Shown one piece after another: positions 1 through 7,838 of a stretch of 64,000 bases of DNA (its first letter is position 1; every line of letters starts with the position of its first letter). The notes beneath the pieces were generated by a model. The model was not told where the DNA came from. It saw only the letters and a list, made by a program, of their open reading frames with translations, and searched no databases. Origin of the DNA: Actinacidiphila sp. DG2A-62 (GTDB lineage Bacteria; Actinomycetota; Actinomycetes; Streptomycetales; Streptomycetaceae); contig NZ_JAYMGI010000002.1 of NCBI RefSeq assembly GCF_035825295.1, positions 1,776,001-1,840,000 of the forward strand, written 5' to 3'. The translations under genes were made by a program, and so were the position numbers.

Positions 1-434
1 CATCTGCTGTTCGCCGCCGGACATGGTTCCGGCGGCCTGCTTGCGGCGTTCCCCGAGGATGGGGAAGAGGTCGTAGGCGCGCTGGATGTCCTGGGCGATG
101 CCGGCGGCGTCCTTGCGGAGGTACGCGCCGAGCTTGAGGTTCTCCTCGATGGTGAGCCGGGGAAGATGTGCCGGCCCTCGGGCGAGTGCGCGAGTCCGAG
201 TGCGACGATCTTGTGCGCGGGGACGCGGGCGAGGGGTTTGCCGTCGAAGACGATGCGGCCGCCGATGGGCTTGAGCAGTCCTGACAGGGTGCGCAGGGTG
301 GTGGTCTTGCCGGCGCCGTTGGTGCCGATCAGGGTGACGACCTGGCCGGCCTCGACGGAGAAGGAGATGCCTTTGACGGCCTCGATCTTGCCGTAGGCGA
401 CCCGGAGGTCCTCGACTTCCAGGAGTGCGGTCAT
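1..434 (-). CDS. livF: Branched-chain amino acid ABC transporter ATP-binding protein LivF (partial, frame-broken)
   Basis: One of the two cytoplasmic ATPases of a LIV-type importer; the C-terminal part lies beyond the left edge. From the ATG at 434 it reads a Walker A (GTNGAGKT, residues 37-44) and continues to SPEGRHIFP. The homologous continuation LTIEENLKLGAYLRKD, and then the ABC signature SGGEQQM at the edge, is in another frame. The break is at 159-162, where the coding strand has four C and five would restore the frame. The start overlaps the livG stop by 4 nt (ATGA), as expected for coupled LivG/LivF. A one-base sequencing loss is more likely than a pseudogene, because both sides of the break read as normal LivF. 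Family assignment is firm. Confidence 0.88.
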   Translation of the reverse strand, partial: MTALLEVEDLRVAYGKIEAVKGISFSVEAGQVVTLIGTNGAGKTTTLRTLSGLLKPIGGRIVFDGKPLARVPAHKIVALGLAHSPEGRHIFPGSPSRRTSSSARTSARTPPASPRTSSAPTTSSPSSGNAASRPPEPCPAANSR

Positions 435-1387
435 CGGTCGTTCTCCTGCCCGGGCTGTTCCTGCTGTTCTTGCGGCTCCGGTTGTTCGCGCTGCTCCGCC
501 CGGCCCGGTTGCTCGGGCTGTTCCTGCGGCTGGGCGAGTTCCTGCCGGACCTCCGCGTCGGCCTCGTCGGCGGGTGCGCCCTCGAAGGGTTCGCCGAGGT
601 AGGCGGCGATGACCCGTTCGTCGTTCTGTACGACGTCGGAGGTGCCCTCGACCAGTTTCTCGCCCTGGACGAGGACGGCGACGCGGTCGCAGAGGTTGAA
701 GATGAACCGCATGTCGTGCTCGATGACCAGGACGGCGATGCCCTGGTCGCGGATGGCGAAGACGAGTTCCTCGGTGGCCCTGGTCTCCTGCGGGTTCATG
801 CCGGCGGTGGGCTCGTCGAGCAGCAGCAGTCCGGGCTCGCTGGCCAGTGCACGGGCGATCTCCAGCTTGCGCTGTTCGCCGTAGGGCAGGTTGCGGGCGA
901 GGTGCTCGGCCTTGTCGGCCAGGCCGGTGAACTCCAGGAGTTCCATGGCCCGGGCGCGGGAGGCGGCTTCGGCCTTGTGGTAGCCGGGGCCGCGGACGAG
1001 CGCGGACAGCAGGCCCTGCTTGGTGCGGGTGTGCCGGCCGACCAGGACGTTCTCCAGCACCGTCATGTTGGCGAAGAGCCGGATGTTCTGGAAGGTGCGG
1101 GCGATGCCGGCCTTGGTGACCAGGTGCGGCTTGGGCGGGAGCACGGTGCCGCGGTAGGTGACGGTGCCCTCGGTGGGCACGTAGAGGCCGGTGAGGCAGT
1201 TGAAGAAGGTCGTCTTGCCGGCGCCGTTGGGGCCGATGAGGCCGACGATCTCGCCGCTGCCGACGGTCAGGGAGACGTCGCGGACGGCGGTGAGGCCGCC
1301 GAAGCGCATGATGACGCCGCTGGCCTGGAGCAGGGCGGACGGTTCGGCGGCCGGGGCCGGTCCTGGCTGGTGTGTGGTGGTGGTCAT
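431..1387 (-). CDS. livG: Branched-chain amino acid ABC transporter ATP-binding protein LivG
   Basis: Second ATPase of the LIV importer, 318 aa. Walker A is GPNGAGKT at residues 52-59, followed by the LivG-typical GIARTFQNIRLF segment, a signature region around NLPYGEQRKLEIARAL, and the Walker B/D-loop LLLLDEPTAGMN. I chose the ATG at 1387 because it begins 8 nt after the livM stop and opens the reading MTTTTHQ. The last 40 or so residues, after the usual YLGEPFEG end, form an unusual Gln/Glu/Pro-rich tail (QPQEQPEQPG, then QEQQEQPGQENDR) that is not part of the ATPase fold. The gene lies between livM and livF in one operon. Confidence 0.93.
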   Translation of the reverse strand: MTTTTHQPGPAPAAEPSALLQASGVIMRFGGLTAVRDVSLTVGSGEIVGLIGPNGAGKTTFFNCLTGLYVPTEGTVTYRGTVLPPKPHLVTKAGIARTFQNIRLFANMTVLENVLVGRHTRTKQGLLSALVRGPGYHKAEAASRARAMELLEFTGLADKAEHLARNLPYGEQRKLEIARALASEPGLLLLDEPTAGMNPQETRATEELVFAIRDQGIAVLVIEHDMRFIFNLCDRVAVLVQGEKLVEGTSDVVQNDERVIAAYLGEPFEGAPADEADAEVRQELAQPQEQPEQPGRAEQREQPEPQEQQEQPGQENDR

Positions 1388-1395
1388 GGTGTCTT

Positions 1396-3282
1396 TCACG
1401 CCCCTGCCGTGCCGGCTGCCGGGACCGTGTCGTCGCCCATCGGGCGCTGGTCGGGTGCGGTGGCCTCGTCCTGGTGGAACTCCAGCTGCCGGCGCTTGTT
1501 CGCGATGATGCCCTCGGGCCGGAAGCGCATGATCAGGATCAGCGCGAGGCCGAAGGCGAACAGTTCGTAGCGGGACAGGAAGTCCAGCTTCTGGGGGATC
1601 AGGTAGAGCAGGGCGGCGCCGAGGATCGGGCCGCTGACGGTGCCCATGCCGCCGAGGACGACGGCGGCGAGCAGGAAGGCGGAGTTGGGCGGTTCGGCGC
1701 CGGAGAACTGGTACGGGCTGGGCACCACGCTGTAGGTGACGTGGGCGCTGACGGTTCCGGCCAGGCCGGCGAGGGAGGCGCCGAGGGCGAAGGCGACGAG
1801 TTTGACGCGGAAGCCGTTGACGCCCATGGCGGTGGCGGCGGTCTCGTCCTCGCGGATGGCGATCCAGGACCGGCCGATGCGGGAGTCGGCGGCGCGGGTG
1901 AAGACCAGCACCACGATGACGGTGATGAGCAGCATCAGCAGGTAGTAGTTGCCGTAGCGGCCGAGGGTGACGGAGCCGACCTCGTGGGAGTCGCCGAGGT
2001 TGTATCCGAAGATCGACAGGTCGGGGATCTGGGAGATGCCGTTGGGTCCGTTGGTGACCTTGGGGCCGCTGACGCCGTCGAGGTTGTTGACGACGATCCG
2101 GAAGATCTCTCCGAAGCCGAGGGTGACGATGGCCAGGTAGTCGCCGCGCAGCCGCAGGGTCGGGGCGCCGATGAGGACGCCGAAGACGAGGGCGGCGGCC
2201 ATGCCGGTGAGCGCGGCGGCCCAGAACGGGAACTGGACGCCGGACCAGATGGAGAACTGGGAGCCGGAGACCAGGGCGGCGGCGTAGGCGCCGACGCCGA
2301 GGAAGGCGACGTAGCCGAGGTCGAGCAGGCCGGTGAGGCCGACGACGATGTTGAGGCCGAGGGCGACGGTGCCGAAGATGAGGATGTTGACGCCGAGGTT
2401 GGCCCAGTGCTCGTTGTTCTGGGCGAACGGGTAGGCGATGGCGGCGAGGACGCCGACGACGCCGGCGAAGGCCCGGTTGTCCTGGGTGATCTGGCGGAAC
2501 TGCCGGGTCAGGCCGGCGGCGCCGAGGCCCAGGAAGCTGAAGGTGACGATGATCAGGAAGCCGATGAAGATGTCGCTGTAGTCGGTGGCCAGGCCGTAGG
2601 TGAAGACCTTCACGCCGACGGCGAAGACGACGACGATGGCGAGCCACTGCAGCGCGCGGTGCAGTTTGCGCGGGTCGGAGACCGGCAGGTCGGCGTGGGC
2701 GAGGCGCAGTTCGCGCAGCAGCCGCCAGCCGCGGGCGGTCAGGCCGAAGGCGGCGAACCGGCCCAGCTCGTAGTACTCGTGGTCGTCGGGGTCCTTGGGC
2801 TGCCGGGTGATGGGCAGGGCGAGGGCGCCGAGGAAGAGGACGAGGCTGCCGACGGCGGCGACGACGCCGCCGGGGTCGAGGTTGGCGAAGCCGCCGAGTT
2901 TGGCGGCGATGTCGATGACGGTGTACCAGGTGGTGCCGATGGTGCCGAGCGCCAGCAGCAGGACGGAGTTGTTGCTGCGGCTGGGGTTGAGCCAGCGCAG
3001 GCCCTTGGTGCCGAAGGCGCCGAGGGCGACGACTCCGGTGAGGATGCCGCCGATGAGGGTGAGGACCTGCAGGCCGCCGGGGTAGCCGCTGACCGTGAGG
3101 TCGCCGGGGAAGGCGGTGGTGTAGGTCCAGGACATGAACGTCGAGGCGATCGTGACGACCGCGCCGACGATGACGGCGATGCGGGCGACGTTGGTGGGCA
3201 GCGGGATGAAGGGGGCGTTCCTGCGGCCTGCGACGGTTGCTTCGTCGGCGGCCTGCGCGGTGGCGAGGGGGATGTCGGTCAT
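1396..3282 (-). CDS. livM: Branched-chain amino acid ABC transporter permease LivM
   Basis: Integral membrane permease, 628 aa. This is long for LivM, because an N-terminal part of about 230 residues carries extra hydrophobic segments (AVVTIASTFMSW, then GGILTGVVALGAF) and a linker before the canonical permease half. The canonical half includes NIVVGLTGLLDLGYVAFLG and the EAA-like region around GIIANKR near the C-terminus. The ATG at 3282 follows the livH stop by 5 nt. Related actinobacterial LivM proteins are also extended, as far as I recall. It forms the transmembrane pore with LivH, and the ATPases are encoded directly downstream. Confidence 0.92.
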   Translation of the reverse strand: MTDIPLATAQAADEATVAGRRNAPFIPLPTNVARIAVIVGAVVTIASTFMSWTYTTAFPGDLTVSGYPGGLQVLTLIGGILTGVVALGAFGTKGLRWLNPSRSNNSVLLLALGTIGTTWYTVIDIAAKLGGFANLDPGGVVAAVGSLVLFLGALALPITRQPKDPDDHEYYELGRFAAFGLTARGWRLLRELRLAHADLPVSDPRKLHRALQWLAIVVVFAVGVKVFTYGLATDYSDIFIGFLIIVTFSFLGLGAAGLTRQFRQITQDNRAFAGVVGVLAAIAYPFAQNNEHWANLGVNILIFGTVALGLNIVVGLTGLLDLGYVAFLGVGAYAAALVSGSQFSIWSGVQFPFWAAALTGMAAALVFGVLIGAPTLRLRGDYLAIVTLGFGEIFRIVVNNLDGVSGPKVTNGPNGISQIPDLSIFGYNLGDSHEVGSVTLGRYGNYYLLMLLITVIVVLVFTRAADSRIGRSWIAIREDETAATAMGVNGFRVKLVAFALGASLAGLAGTVSAHVTYSVVPSPYQFSGAEPPNSAFLLAAVVLGGMGTVSGPILGAALLYLIPQKLDFLSRYELFAFGLALILIMRFRPEGIIANKRRQLEFHQDEATAPDQRPMGDDTVPAAGTAGA

Positions 3283-3287
3283 CGCGA

Positions 3288-4217
3288 TCACGCCCTGTCC
3301 GCGACGCGCTCGCCGAGCAGGCCCTGGGGCCGGACGAGCAGCACGATGATGAGGAGTACGAAGGCCCACACGTTGGCCCATCCCTGGCCGCCGAGCTGCT
3401 GCATGCCGGGGATGTCGGAGATGTAGGCGGAGGCGCAGGCCTCGGCGATGCCGAGGACGAGGCCGCCGAGCATGGCGCCGTAGATGTTGCCGATGCCGCC
3501 GAGGACGGCGGCGGTGAACGCCTTGAGGCCGGCCTGGAAGCCGATGTCGTACTTGATCTGGCCGTATTTGAGGCCGGAGGCGAGGCCGGCGACGGCGGCG
3601 AACAGGCCGCCGATGGCGAAGGCGATGATGATGATGCGGTTGGTGTCGACGCCCATGAGCTGCGCGGTGTCGGGGTCCTGTGCGGTGGCCTGCATGGCGC
3701 GGCCGGTGCGGCTGGTGCGGACGAAGGCGGCCAGCGCGATCATGCAGACGACGGCGGCGACGAGCAGGAAGATGTCGCCGGTCTGGATGTCGATGTCGCC
3801 GACGTGGTAGGGGCCGCCGGGCAGCTGGGGGAACTTCTTGCCGCTGGTGGCGTCGGGGTACCACAGGAAGACGGCCTGCTGGAGGGCGAGTGAGAGGCCG
3901 ATGGCGGTGATCAGTGGTGCCAGGCGGGGGGCGTTGCGCAGTGGCCGGTAGGCCAGCCGCTCGGCGCCCACGGCTATCAGGACGGACACGACGGCGCCGC
4001 CGGCCAGCATCAGTGGCAGTGCGGCCCAGATGGACATCCCGTCGGGGAGATTGGTGTAGACGGCCAGCGCGCCGAAGGCGCCGGTCATGTAGATCTCGCC
4101 GTGGGCGAAGTTGATGAGCTGGACGATGCCGTACACCATCGTGTAGCCGATGGCGATGAGCCCGTACATCGAGCCGATGAACAGCCCGTTGGCCAGCTGT
4201 TGCGGCAGGGTGTGCAC
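3288..4217 (-). CDS. livH: Branched-chain amino acid ABC transporter permease LivH
   Basis: Integral membrane permease, 309 aa, a normal length for LivH. The N-terminus LANGLFIGSMYGLIAIGYTM and the following INFAHGEIYMTGAF are characteristic of the family. The later segment FTAAVLGGIGNIYGAMLGG is the expected cytoplasmic EAA loop. Start is GTG at 4217, preceded by GGAGG about 8 nt upstream; the ATG five bases further upstream is out of frame. The gene follows the substrate-binding lipoprotein gene by about 150 nt and is followed by livM, livG and livF on the same strand. Confidence 0.93.
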   Translation of the reverse strand: MHTLPQQLANGLFIGSMYGLIAIGYTMVYGIVQLINFAHGEIYMTGAFGALAVYTNLPDGMSIWAALPLMLAGGAVVSVLIAVGAERLAYRPLRNAPRLAPLITAIGLSLALQQAVFLWYPDATSGKKFPQLPGGPYHVGDIDIQTGDIFLLVAAVVCMIALAAFVRTSRTGRAMQATAQDPDTAQLMGVDTNRIIIIAFAIGGLFAAVAGLASGLKYGQIKYDIGFQAGLKAFTAAVLGGIGNIYGAMLGGLVLGIAEACASAYISDIPGMQQLGGQGWANVWAFVLLIIVLLVRPQGLLGERVADRA

Positions 4218-4370
4218 CGCATGGCCTCCATGTCGCTGGGAGCAGTGGGGAGTGGGGACGGTGGGTCGGGGCCGGTGGGGCCGGGGTGTTTCGTGCGGAG
4301 GGCCGCGCGGTCGGGGTGTCCGACCGCGCGGCCCTGGTGCTGGAACGGCGACCGTGGTGGGGCGCCGGCG

Positions 4371-5615
4371 TCAGCCGGTGTACGTGCCGGTCTTCACCGC
4401 GGCCCAGGCGCCGTTCTTGACCTGGTAGACGGTGAGCTGCTTGTTGGTGGTGTCGCCGAACTCGTCGAACGAGATGTGGCCGGAGATGCCTTCGAAGTCG
4501 GCCTTCTGGACCTGGGCGACGACCTGGCTGCGGGCGTCGGTGGGCAGCTTGCCGCCGTTGGCGTCCATCACGGCCTTGACGGCGTTGATGATCGCCATGG
4601 CCGCGTCGTAGGAGTAGGTGCCGTAGGTGCCGTAGTCGCCGGGGTAGCCCTTGGACTTGTAGGTGCTGATGAAGTCCTTGGCGGCCGGCAGGGTGGTGGC
4701 CGGGACGCCGACGGAGGTGGCCAGGTCGCCCTCGGCGGCCTTGCCGGCGGTCTTGATGTAGGTGTCGGAGAACATGCCGTCGCCGCCCATCAGCGGGATG
4801 TTGACGCCGGCCGCCTTGAGCTGCTTGGTGATCAGCTCGGACTCGTCGTACTGGCCGCCGTAGTAGAGCATGTCGGCGTGCGAGTTCTTGATCTTGGTGA
4901 CCAGGGTCGAGTAGTCGGTGTCGCCGGTGTTGACGTGGTCGGAGCCGGCGATCTTGCCGCCGAGCGCGGCGAACTTCTGGTGGAAGATGCCCGCGAGGCC
5001 GGCGCCGTAGGTCTGCTTGTCGTCGACGACGAAGGCGTTCTTCTTCTTCAGCGTGTTGTAGGCGTAGTCCGCCGCGAAGCCGCCCTGGTTGGCGTCGGTG
5101 GTGGCGGTGCGGAAGTAGGTCTTGAAGGGGCGGACCTTCTTGCCGGTCGCCCAGTCCTTGCCCTGGGTGAGGGTGGGGTTGGTGTTGGCGGGCGAGATCT
5201 CGACCATGTTGGCGGAGGCGAACACCTGCTGCATCGACTGGGCGACGCCGGAGTTCAGCGGGCCGACGGCGCCGATGACGTCGCTCTCCTGGACCAGCGC
5301 GGTGGCGTTCTGCTGGCCGGTGGCGGGCAGCGCCTTGTCGTCGAGGGCCTTGACCGCGAAGGTGACGCCCGGGACGAGGTTCTTGGCGTTGGCGTCGTCC
5401 ACGGCGATCTTCGTGCCGTACTGCAGGCCGAGGCCCGTGGAGGAGTTCTGGCCGGTGAGGGGGGCGTCGACGCCGATCACGACCGTCGTCTTGGCACCAC
5501 CGGTGTCGCTGCCGCCGCTCTTCTTGCTGTCGTCGCTGCGCGACCCGCAGGCGGTGAGGGTGAGAGCTCCGGTGGTGAGCACGGAGGTCAGAATCAGCAA
5601 GGAACGCTTTCGCAC
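4371..5615 (-). CDS. livK: Branched-chain amino acid ABC transporter substrate-binding lipoprotein
   Basis: Periplasmic-binding-protein-like lipoprotein (type I fold, Peripla_BP_6 family), 414 aa, anchored outside the membrane to deliver leucine, isoleucine, valine or similar ligands to LivHM. The N-terminus (RKRSLLILTSVLTTGALT) is a signal peptide ending in the lipobox LTAC, with the acylated Cys near residue 23. The mature protein reads VVIGVDAPLTG and later VIGAVGPLNSGVAQ, typical of the ligand-binding lobe. I chose the GTG at 5615 because AAGGA lies about 7 nt upstream and the start sits directly before the basic n-region. It is the first gene of the liv operon. Exact ligand specificity cannot be read from the sequence. 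Confidence 0.92.
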   Translation of the reverse strand: MRKRSLLILTSVLTTGALTLTACGSRSDDSKKSGGSDTGGAKTTVVIGVDAPLTGQNSSTGLGLQYGTKIAVDDANAKNLVPGVTFAVKALDDKALPATGQQNATALVQESDVIGAVGPLNSGVAQSMQQVFASANMVEISPANTNPTLTQGKDWATGKKVRPFKTYFRTATTDANQGGFAADYAYNTLKKKNAFVVDDKQTYGAGLAGIFHQKFAALGGKIAGSDHVNTGDTDYSTLVTKIKNSHADMLYYGGQYDESELITKQLKAAGVNIPLMGGDGMFSDTYIKTAGKAAEGDLATSVGVPATTLPAAKDFISTYKSKGYPGDYGTYGTYSYDAAMAIINAVKAVMDANGGKLPTDARSQVVAQVQKADFEGISGHISFDEFGDTTNKQLTVYQVKNGAWAAVKTGTYTG

Positions 5616-6128
5616 GATCAGTCCTTTCCCTGGCGCGGCCGTCTCTGCTGAGAGGCCGAGTCGCGCGCTGGCAGCCGAACTGACAAATCCGGTGGCGCGG
5701 TGACTGGCCGTGACTCTAGGCGCGGTTTGGGGGGTAAGGCAGAGGTGTGGGCGAGAGTGTGACTGTCTTGTTATGCCGATCGGAAACTCTTGAGGTTCCG
5801 CTGAGGTTGTCTGCGGGGTTTGGGCGCTTTGCGCAGCCGTCCACATGATGAGAACGTGCACTTCCGGCAGTGCGCGCGGGCCTTTGGGGCAACCGGGCCG
5901 GGCCGTCCGCCCGATGAGACGGCGGAGGGTCGAAATCCGCTGCCCGTCCGTACCCGGACAGGGGAACGTGCGAACCGGGCAACGGCCGTGGCCGGTTCCA
6001 ATGAATTATTGCGTTTGCGTTACGCAGGGTTATTCGGCGCCCGGCGTCTTTACCCAAACAAGACCCCCGCCCGGCAACCGCCGGGCGGGGGTGCGTTGCT
6101 TCGACAGGAGCAAAAATGCGAATGCCCG
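5616..6128. other. Intergenic region upstream of the liv operon
   Basis: 513 nt with no gene I can support. It holds the promoter side of the livK gene (5616 to about 5800), with a less GC-rich stretch near 5760-5800, and the pyk terminator at 6064-6091. An AT-richer patch at about 6000-6055 contains the near-palindrome TGCGTTACGCA (about 6016-6026), a possible operator. Short reading frames here lack good coding periodicity and run into the pyk antisense, so I do not call them. Confidence 0.5.
6064..6091 (-). terminator. Rho-independent-type terminator of pyk
   Basis: Perfect 12-bp stem CCCCCGCCCGGC / GCCGGGCGGGGG with the 4-nt loop AACC. It lies about 38 nt downstream of the pyk stop codon. 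On the minus strand it is followed by a T-rich stretch (TTGTTTGGG), so it should end pyk transcription before it reaches the livK promoter region. Confidence 0.8.
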
Positions 6129-7571
6129 TTACGAACGGGGGCGCGGCGAGTCGTCCTCGCCGATGCGGTGCACCCGCACCATGTTGGTGGTACCGGGCAT
6201 TCCGGGCGGCGAGCCCGCGGTGATGACGACGGTGTCGCCCTTCTTGCAGCGGCCGATGCGCAGCAGTTCCTCGTCGACCTGCTGGACCATCTCGTCGGTG
6301 GTCTGCACGGTCGGGCCGAGGAAGGTCTCCACGCCCCAGGTCAGGGTGAGCTGGGAGCGGGTGGACTGCTCGGGGGTGAAGGCGAGCACGGGGATCGGCG
6401 AGCGGTAGCGGGAGAGCCGGCGCACGGTGTCGCCGGACTGGGTGAAGGCGACCAGGAAGCGGGCGCCGAGGAAGTCGCCCATCTCGGCGGCGGCGCGGGC
6501 CACCGCGCCGCCCTGGGTGCGGGGCTTGTTGCTCTCGGTCAGCGGCGGCAGCCCGGCGGCGAGGATGTCGGCCTCGGCGGCGGCCACGATCCGCGACATC
6601 ACCTTGACCGTCTCGATGGGGTACTTGCCGACGCTGGTCTCGCCGGAGAGCATCACCGCGTCGGTGCCGTCGATGACCGCGTTGGCCACGTCGCTGGCCT
6701 CGGCGCGCGTCGGCCGGGAGTTGTCGATCATCGAGTCGAGCATCTGGGTGGCGACGATGACCGGCTTGGCGTTGCGCCGGGCGAGCGCGACCGCGCGCTT
6801 CTGCACCAGCGGCACCGCCTCCAGCGGCATCTCCACGCCGAGGTCGCCGCGGGCGACCATGATGCCGTCGAAGGCGTCGACGATCTCGTCGAGGTTCTCC
6901 ACCGCCTGCGGCTTCTCGATCTTGGCGATGACCGGGACCCGGCGGCCCTCCTCGGCCATGATCCGCAGCACGTCGTCCACGTCCCGTCCGCTGCGCACGA
7001 AGGACAGCGCGATCACGTCGGCGCCGGTGCGCAGCGCCCAGCGCAGGTCGCGTACGTCCTTGTCGGACAGGGCGGGCACCGATACGGCCACACCGGGCAG
7101 GTTGAGGCCCTTGTGGTCGGAGATCATGCCGCCCTCGATGCACATGGTGTGCACCCGCGGCCCCTCGACGTCGGTGACCTCCAGCGTGACCCGGCCGTCG
7201 TCGACCAGGATGCGCTCGCCGCGGGCGACGTCGGCGGCCAGCCCCTTGTACGTGGTGCCGCAGATCTGCTGGTCGCCCTCGATGTCGTCGACGGTGATGG
7301 TGAACTCGTCGCCGCGTTCAAGGAGTACCGGGCCCTCGGCGAAGCGGCCGAGCCTGATCTTCGGGCCCTGAAGGTCGGCGAGCACGCCCACGCTGCGGCC
7401 GGTCTCGTCGGCCGCCTTGCGGACCCGTCGGTAGCGGTCCTCGTGCTCGGCGTAGGAGCCGTGGCTCAGGTTCAGGCGTGCCACGTCCATGCCGGCCTCG
7501 ACCAGTGCCTTGATCTGGTCGTACGACTCGGTGGCGGGGCCCAGGGTGCAGACAATTTTGGCTCGGCGCAT
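6129..7571 (-). CDS. pyk: Pyruvate kinase
   Basis: Converts phosphoenolpyruvate and ADP to pyruvate and ATP, the last step of glycolysis; cytoplasmic. 480 aa, the usual bacterial length. It begins RRAKIVCTLGPAT, the classic N-terminal Arg/Lys segment, and has LNLSHG (substrate binding), VIAKIEKPQAVENLDEI with the catalytic lysine, and MVARGDLGVEMPLE, which binds the divalent metal and the substrate. The C-terminal allosteric domain is present. The start ATG at 7571 has no clear Shine-Dalgarno sequence but sits 6 nt after a TACGCT hexamer, so the mRNA may be leaderless. It is monocistronic, with a strong terminator downstream. Confidence 0.97.
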   Translation of the reverse strand: MRRAKIVCTLGPATESYDQIKALVEAGMDVARLNLSHGSYAEHEDRYRRVRKAADETGRSVGVLADLQGPKIRLGRFAEGPVLLERGDEFTITVDDIEGDQQICGTTYKGLAADVARGERILVDDGRVTLEVTDVEGPRVHTMCIEGGMISDHKGLNLPGVAVSVPALSDKDVRDLRWALRTGADVIALSFVRSGRDVDDVLRIMAEEGRRVPVIAKIEKPQAVENLDEIVDAFDGIMVARGDLGVEMPLEAVPLVQKRAVALARRNAKPVIVATQMLDSMIDNSRPTRAEASDVANAVIDGTDAVMLSGETSVGKYPIETVKVMSRIVAAAEADILAAGLPPLTESNKPRTQGGAVARAAAEMGDFLGARFLVAFTQSGDTVRRLSRYRSPIPVLAFTPEQSTRSQLTLTWGVETFLGPTVQTTDEMVQQVDEELLRIGRCKKGDTVVITAGSPPGMPGTTNMVRVHRIGEDDSPRPRS

Positions 7572-7577
7572 GTGTCG

Positions 7578-7583
7578 AGCGTA
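7578..7583 (-). promoter_or_regulatory. Candidate -10 box for leaderless pyk mRNA
   Basis: Minus-strand hexamer TACGCT, separated by exactly 6 nt from the pyk ATG. This is the spacing that places the transcription start on the start codon. No clear -35 box and no Shine-Dalgarno sequence is visible. Inferred from geometry only. Confidence 0.5.
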
Positions 7584-7838
7584 TGACCTACTCGTTGGTA
7601 GGTGACTCGACGACGGCAACTGTCCAACGACGTCTGGATTAAAGGTTGTTGACAAGTGTCGAACTGTGCGGGGGTCCGCTCCGATGAGCGCGTCACCGGC
7701 GGGAAACCCGCCCGTCACGCGCGGGGGGGTGTCGCCGCGGCGGGCCGGTGGTCCAGAATCTACGCGCGTCGCCGACCCGGGCGACGAGGACGTCGGACCG
7801 CCGCAGCACCCGGACCGACCGCACCGCGAGGAGAACAG

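Noticed and set aside
7656-7838. Longer N-terminus for the nucleotidase
   Set aside because: The in-frame upstream part is Arg/Gly-rich and would bury the twin-arginine signal; the ATG at 7839 has GAGGAGA and starts right at the signal peptide.
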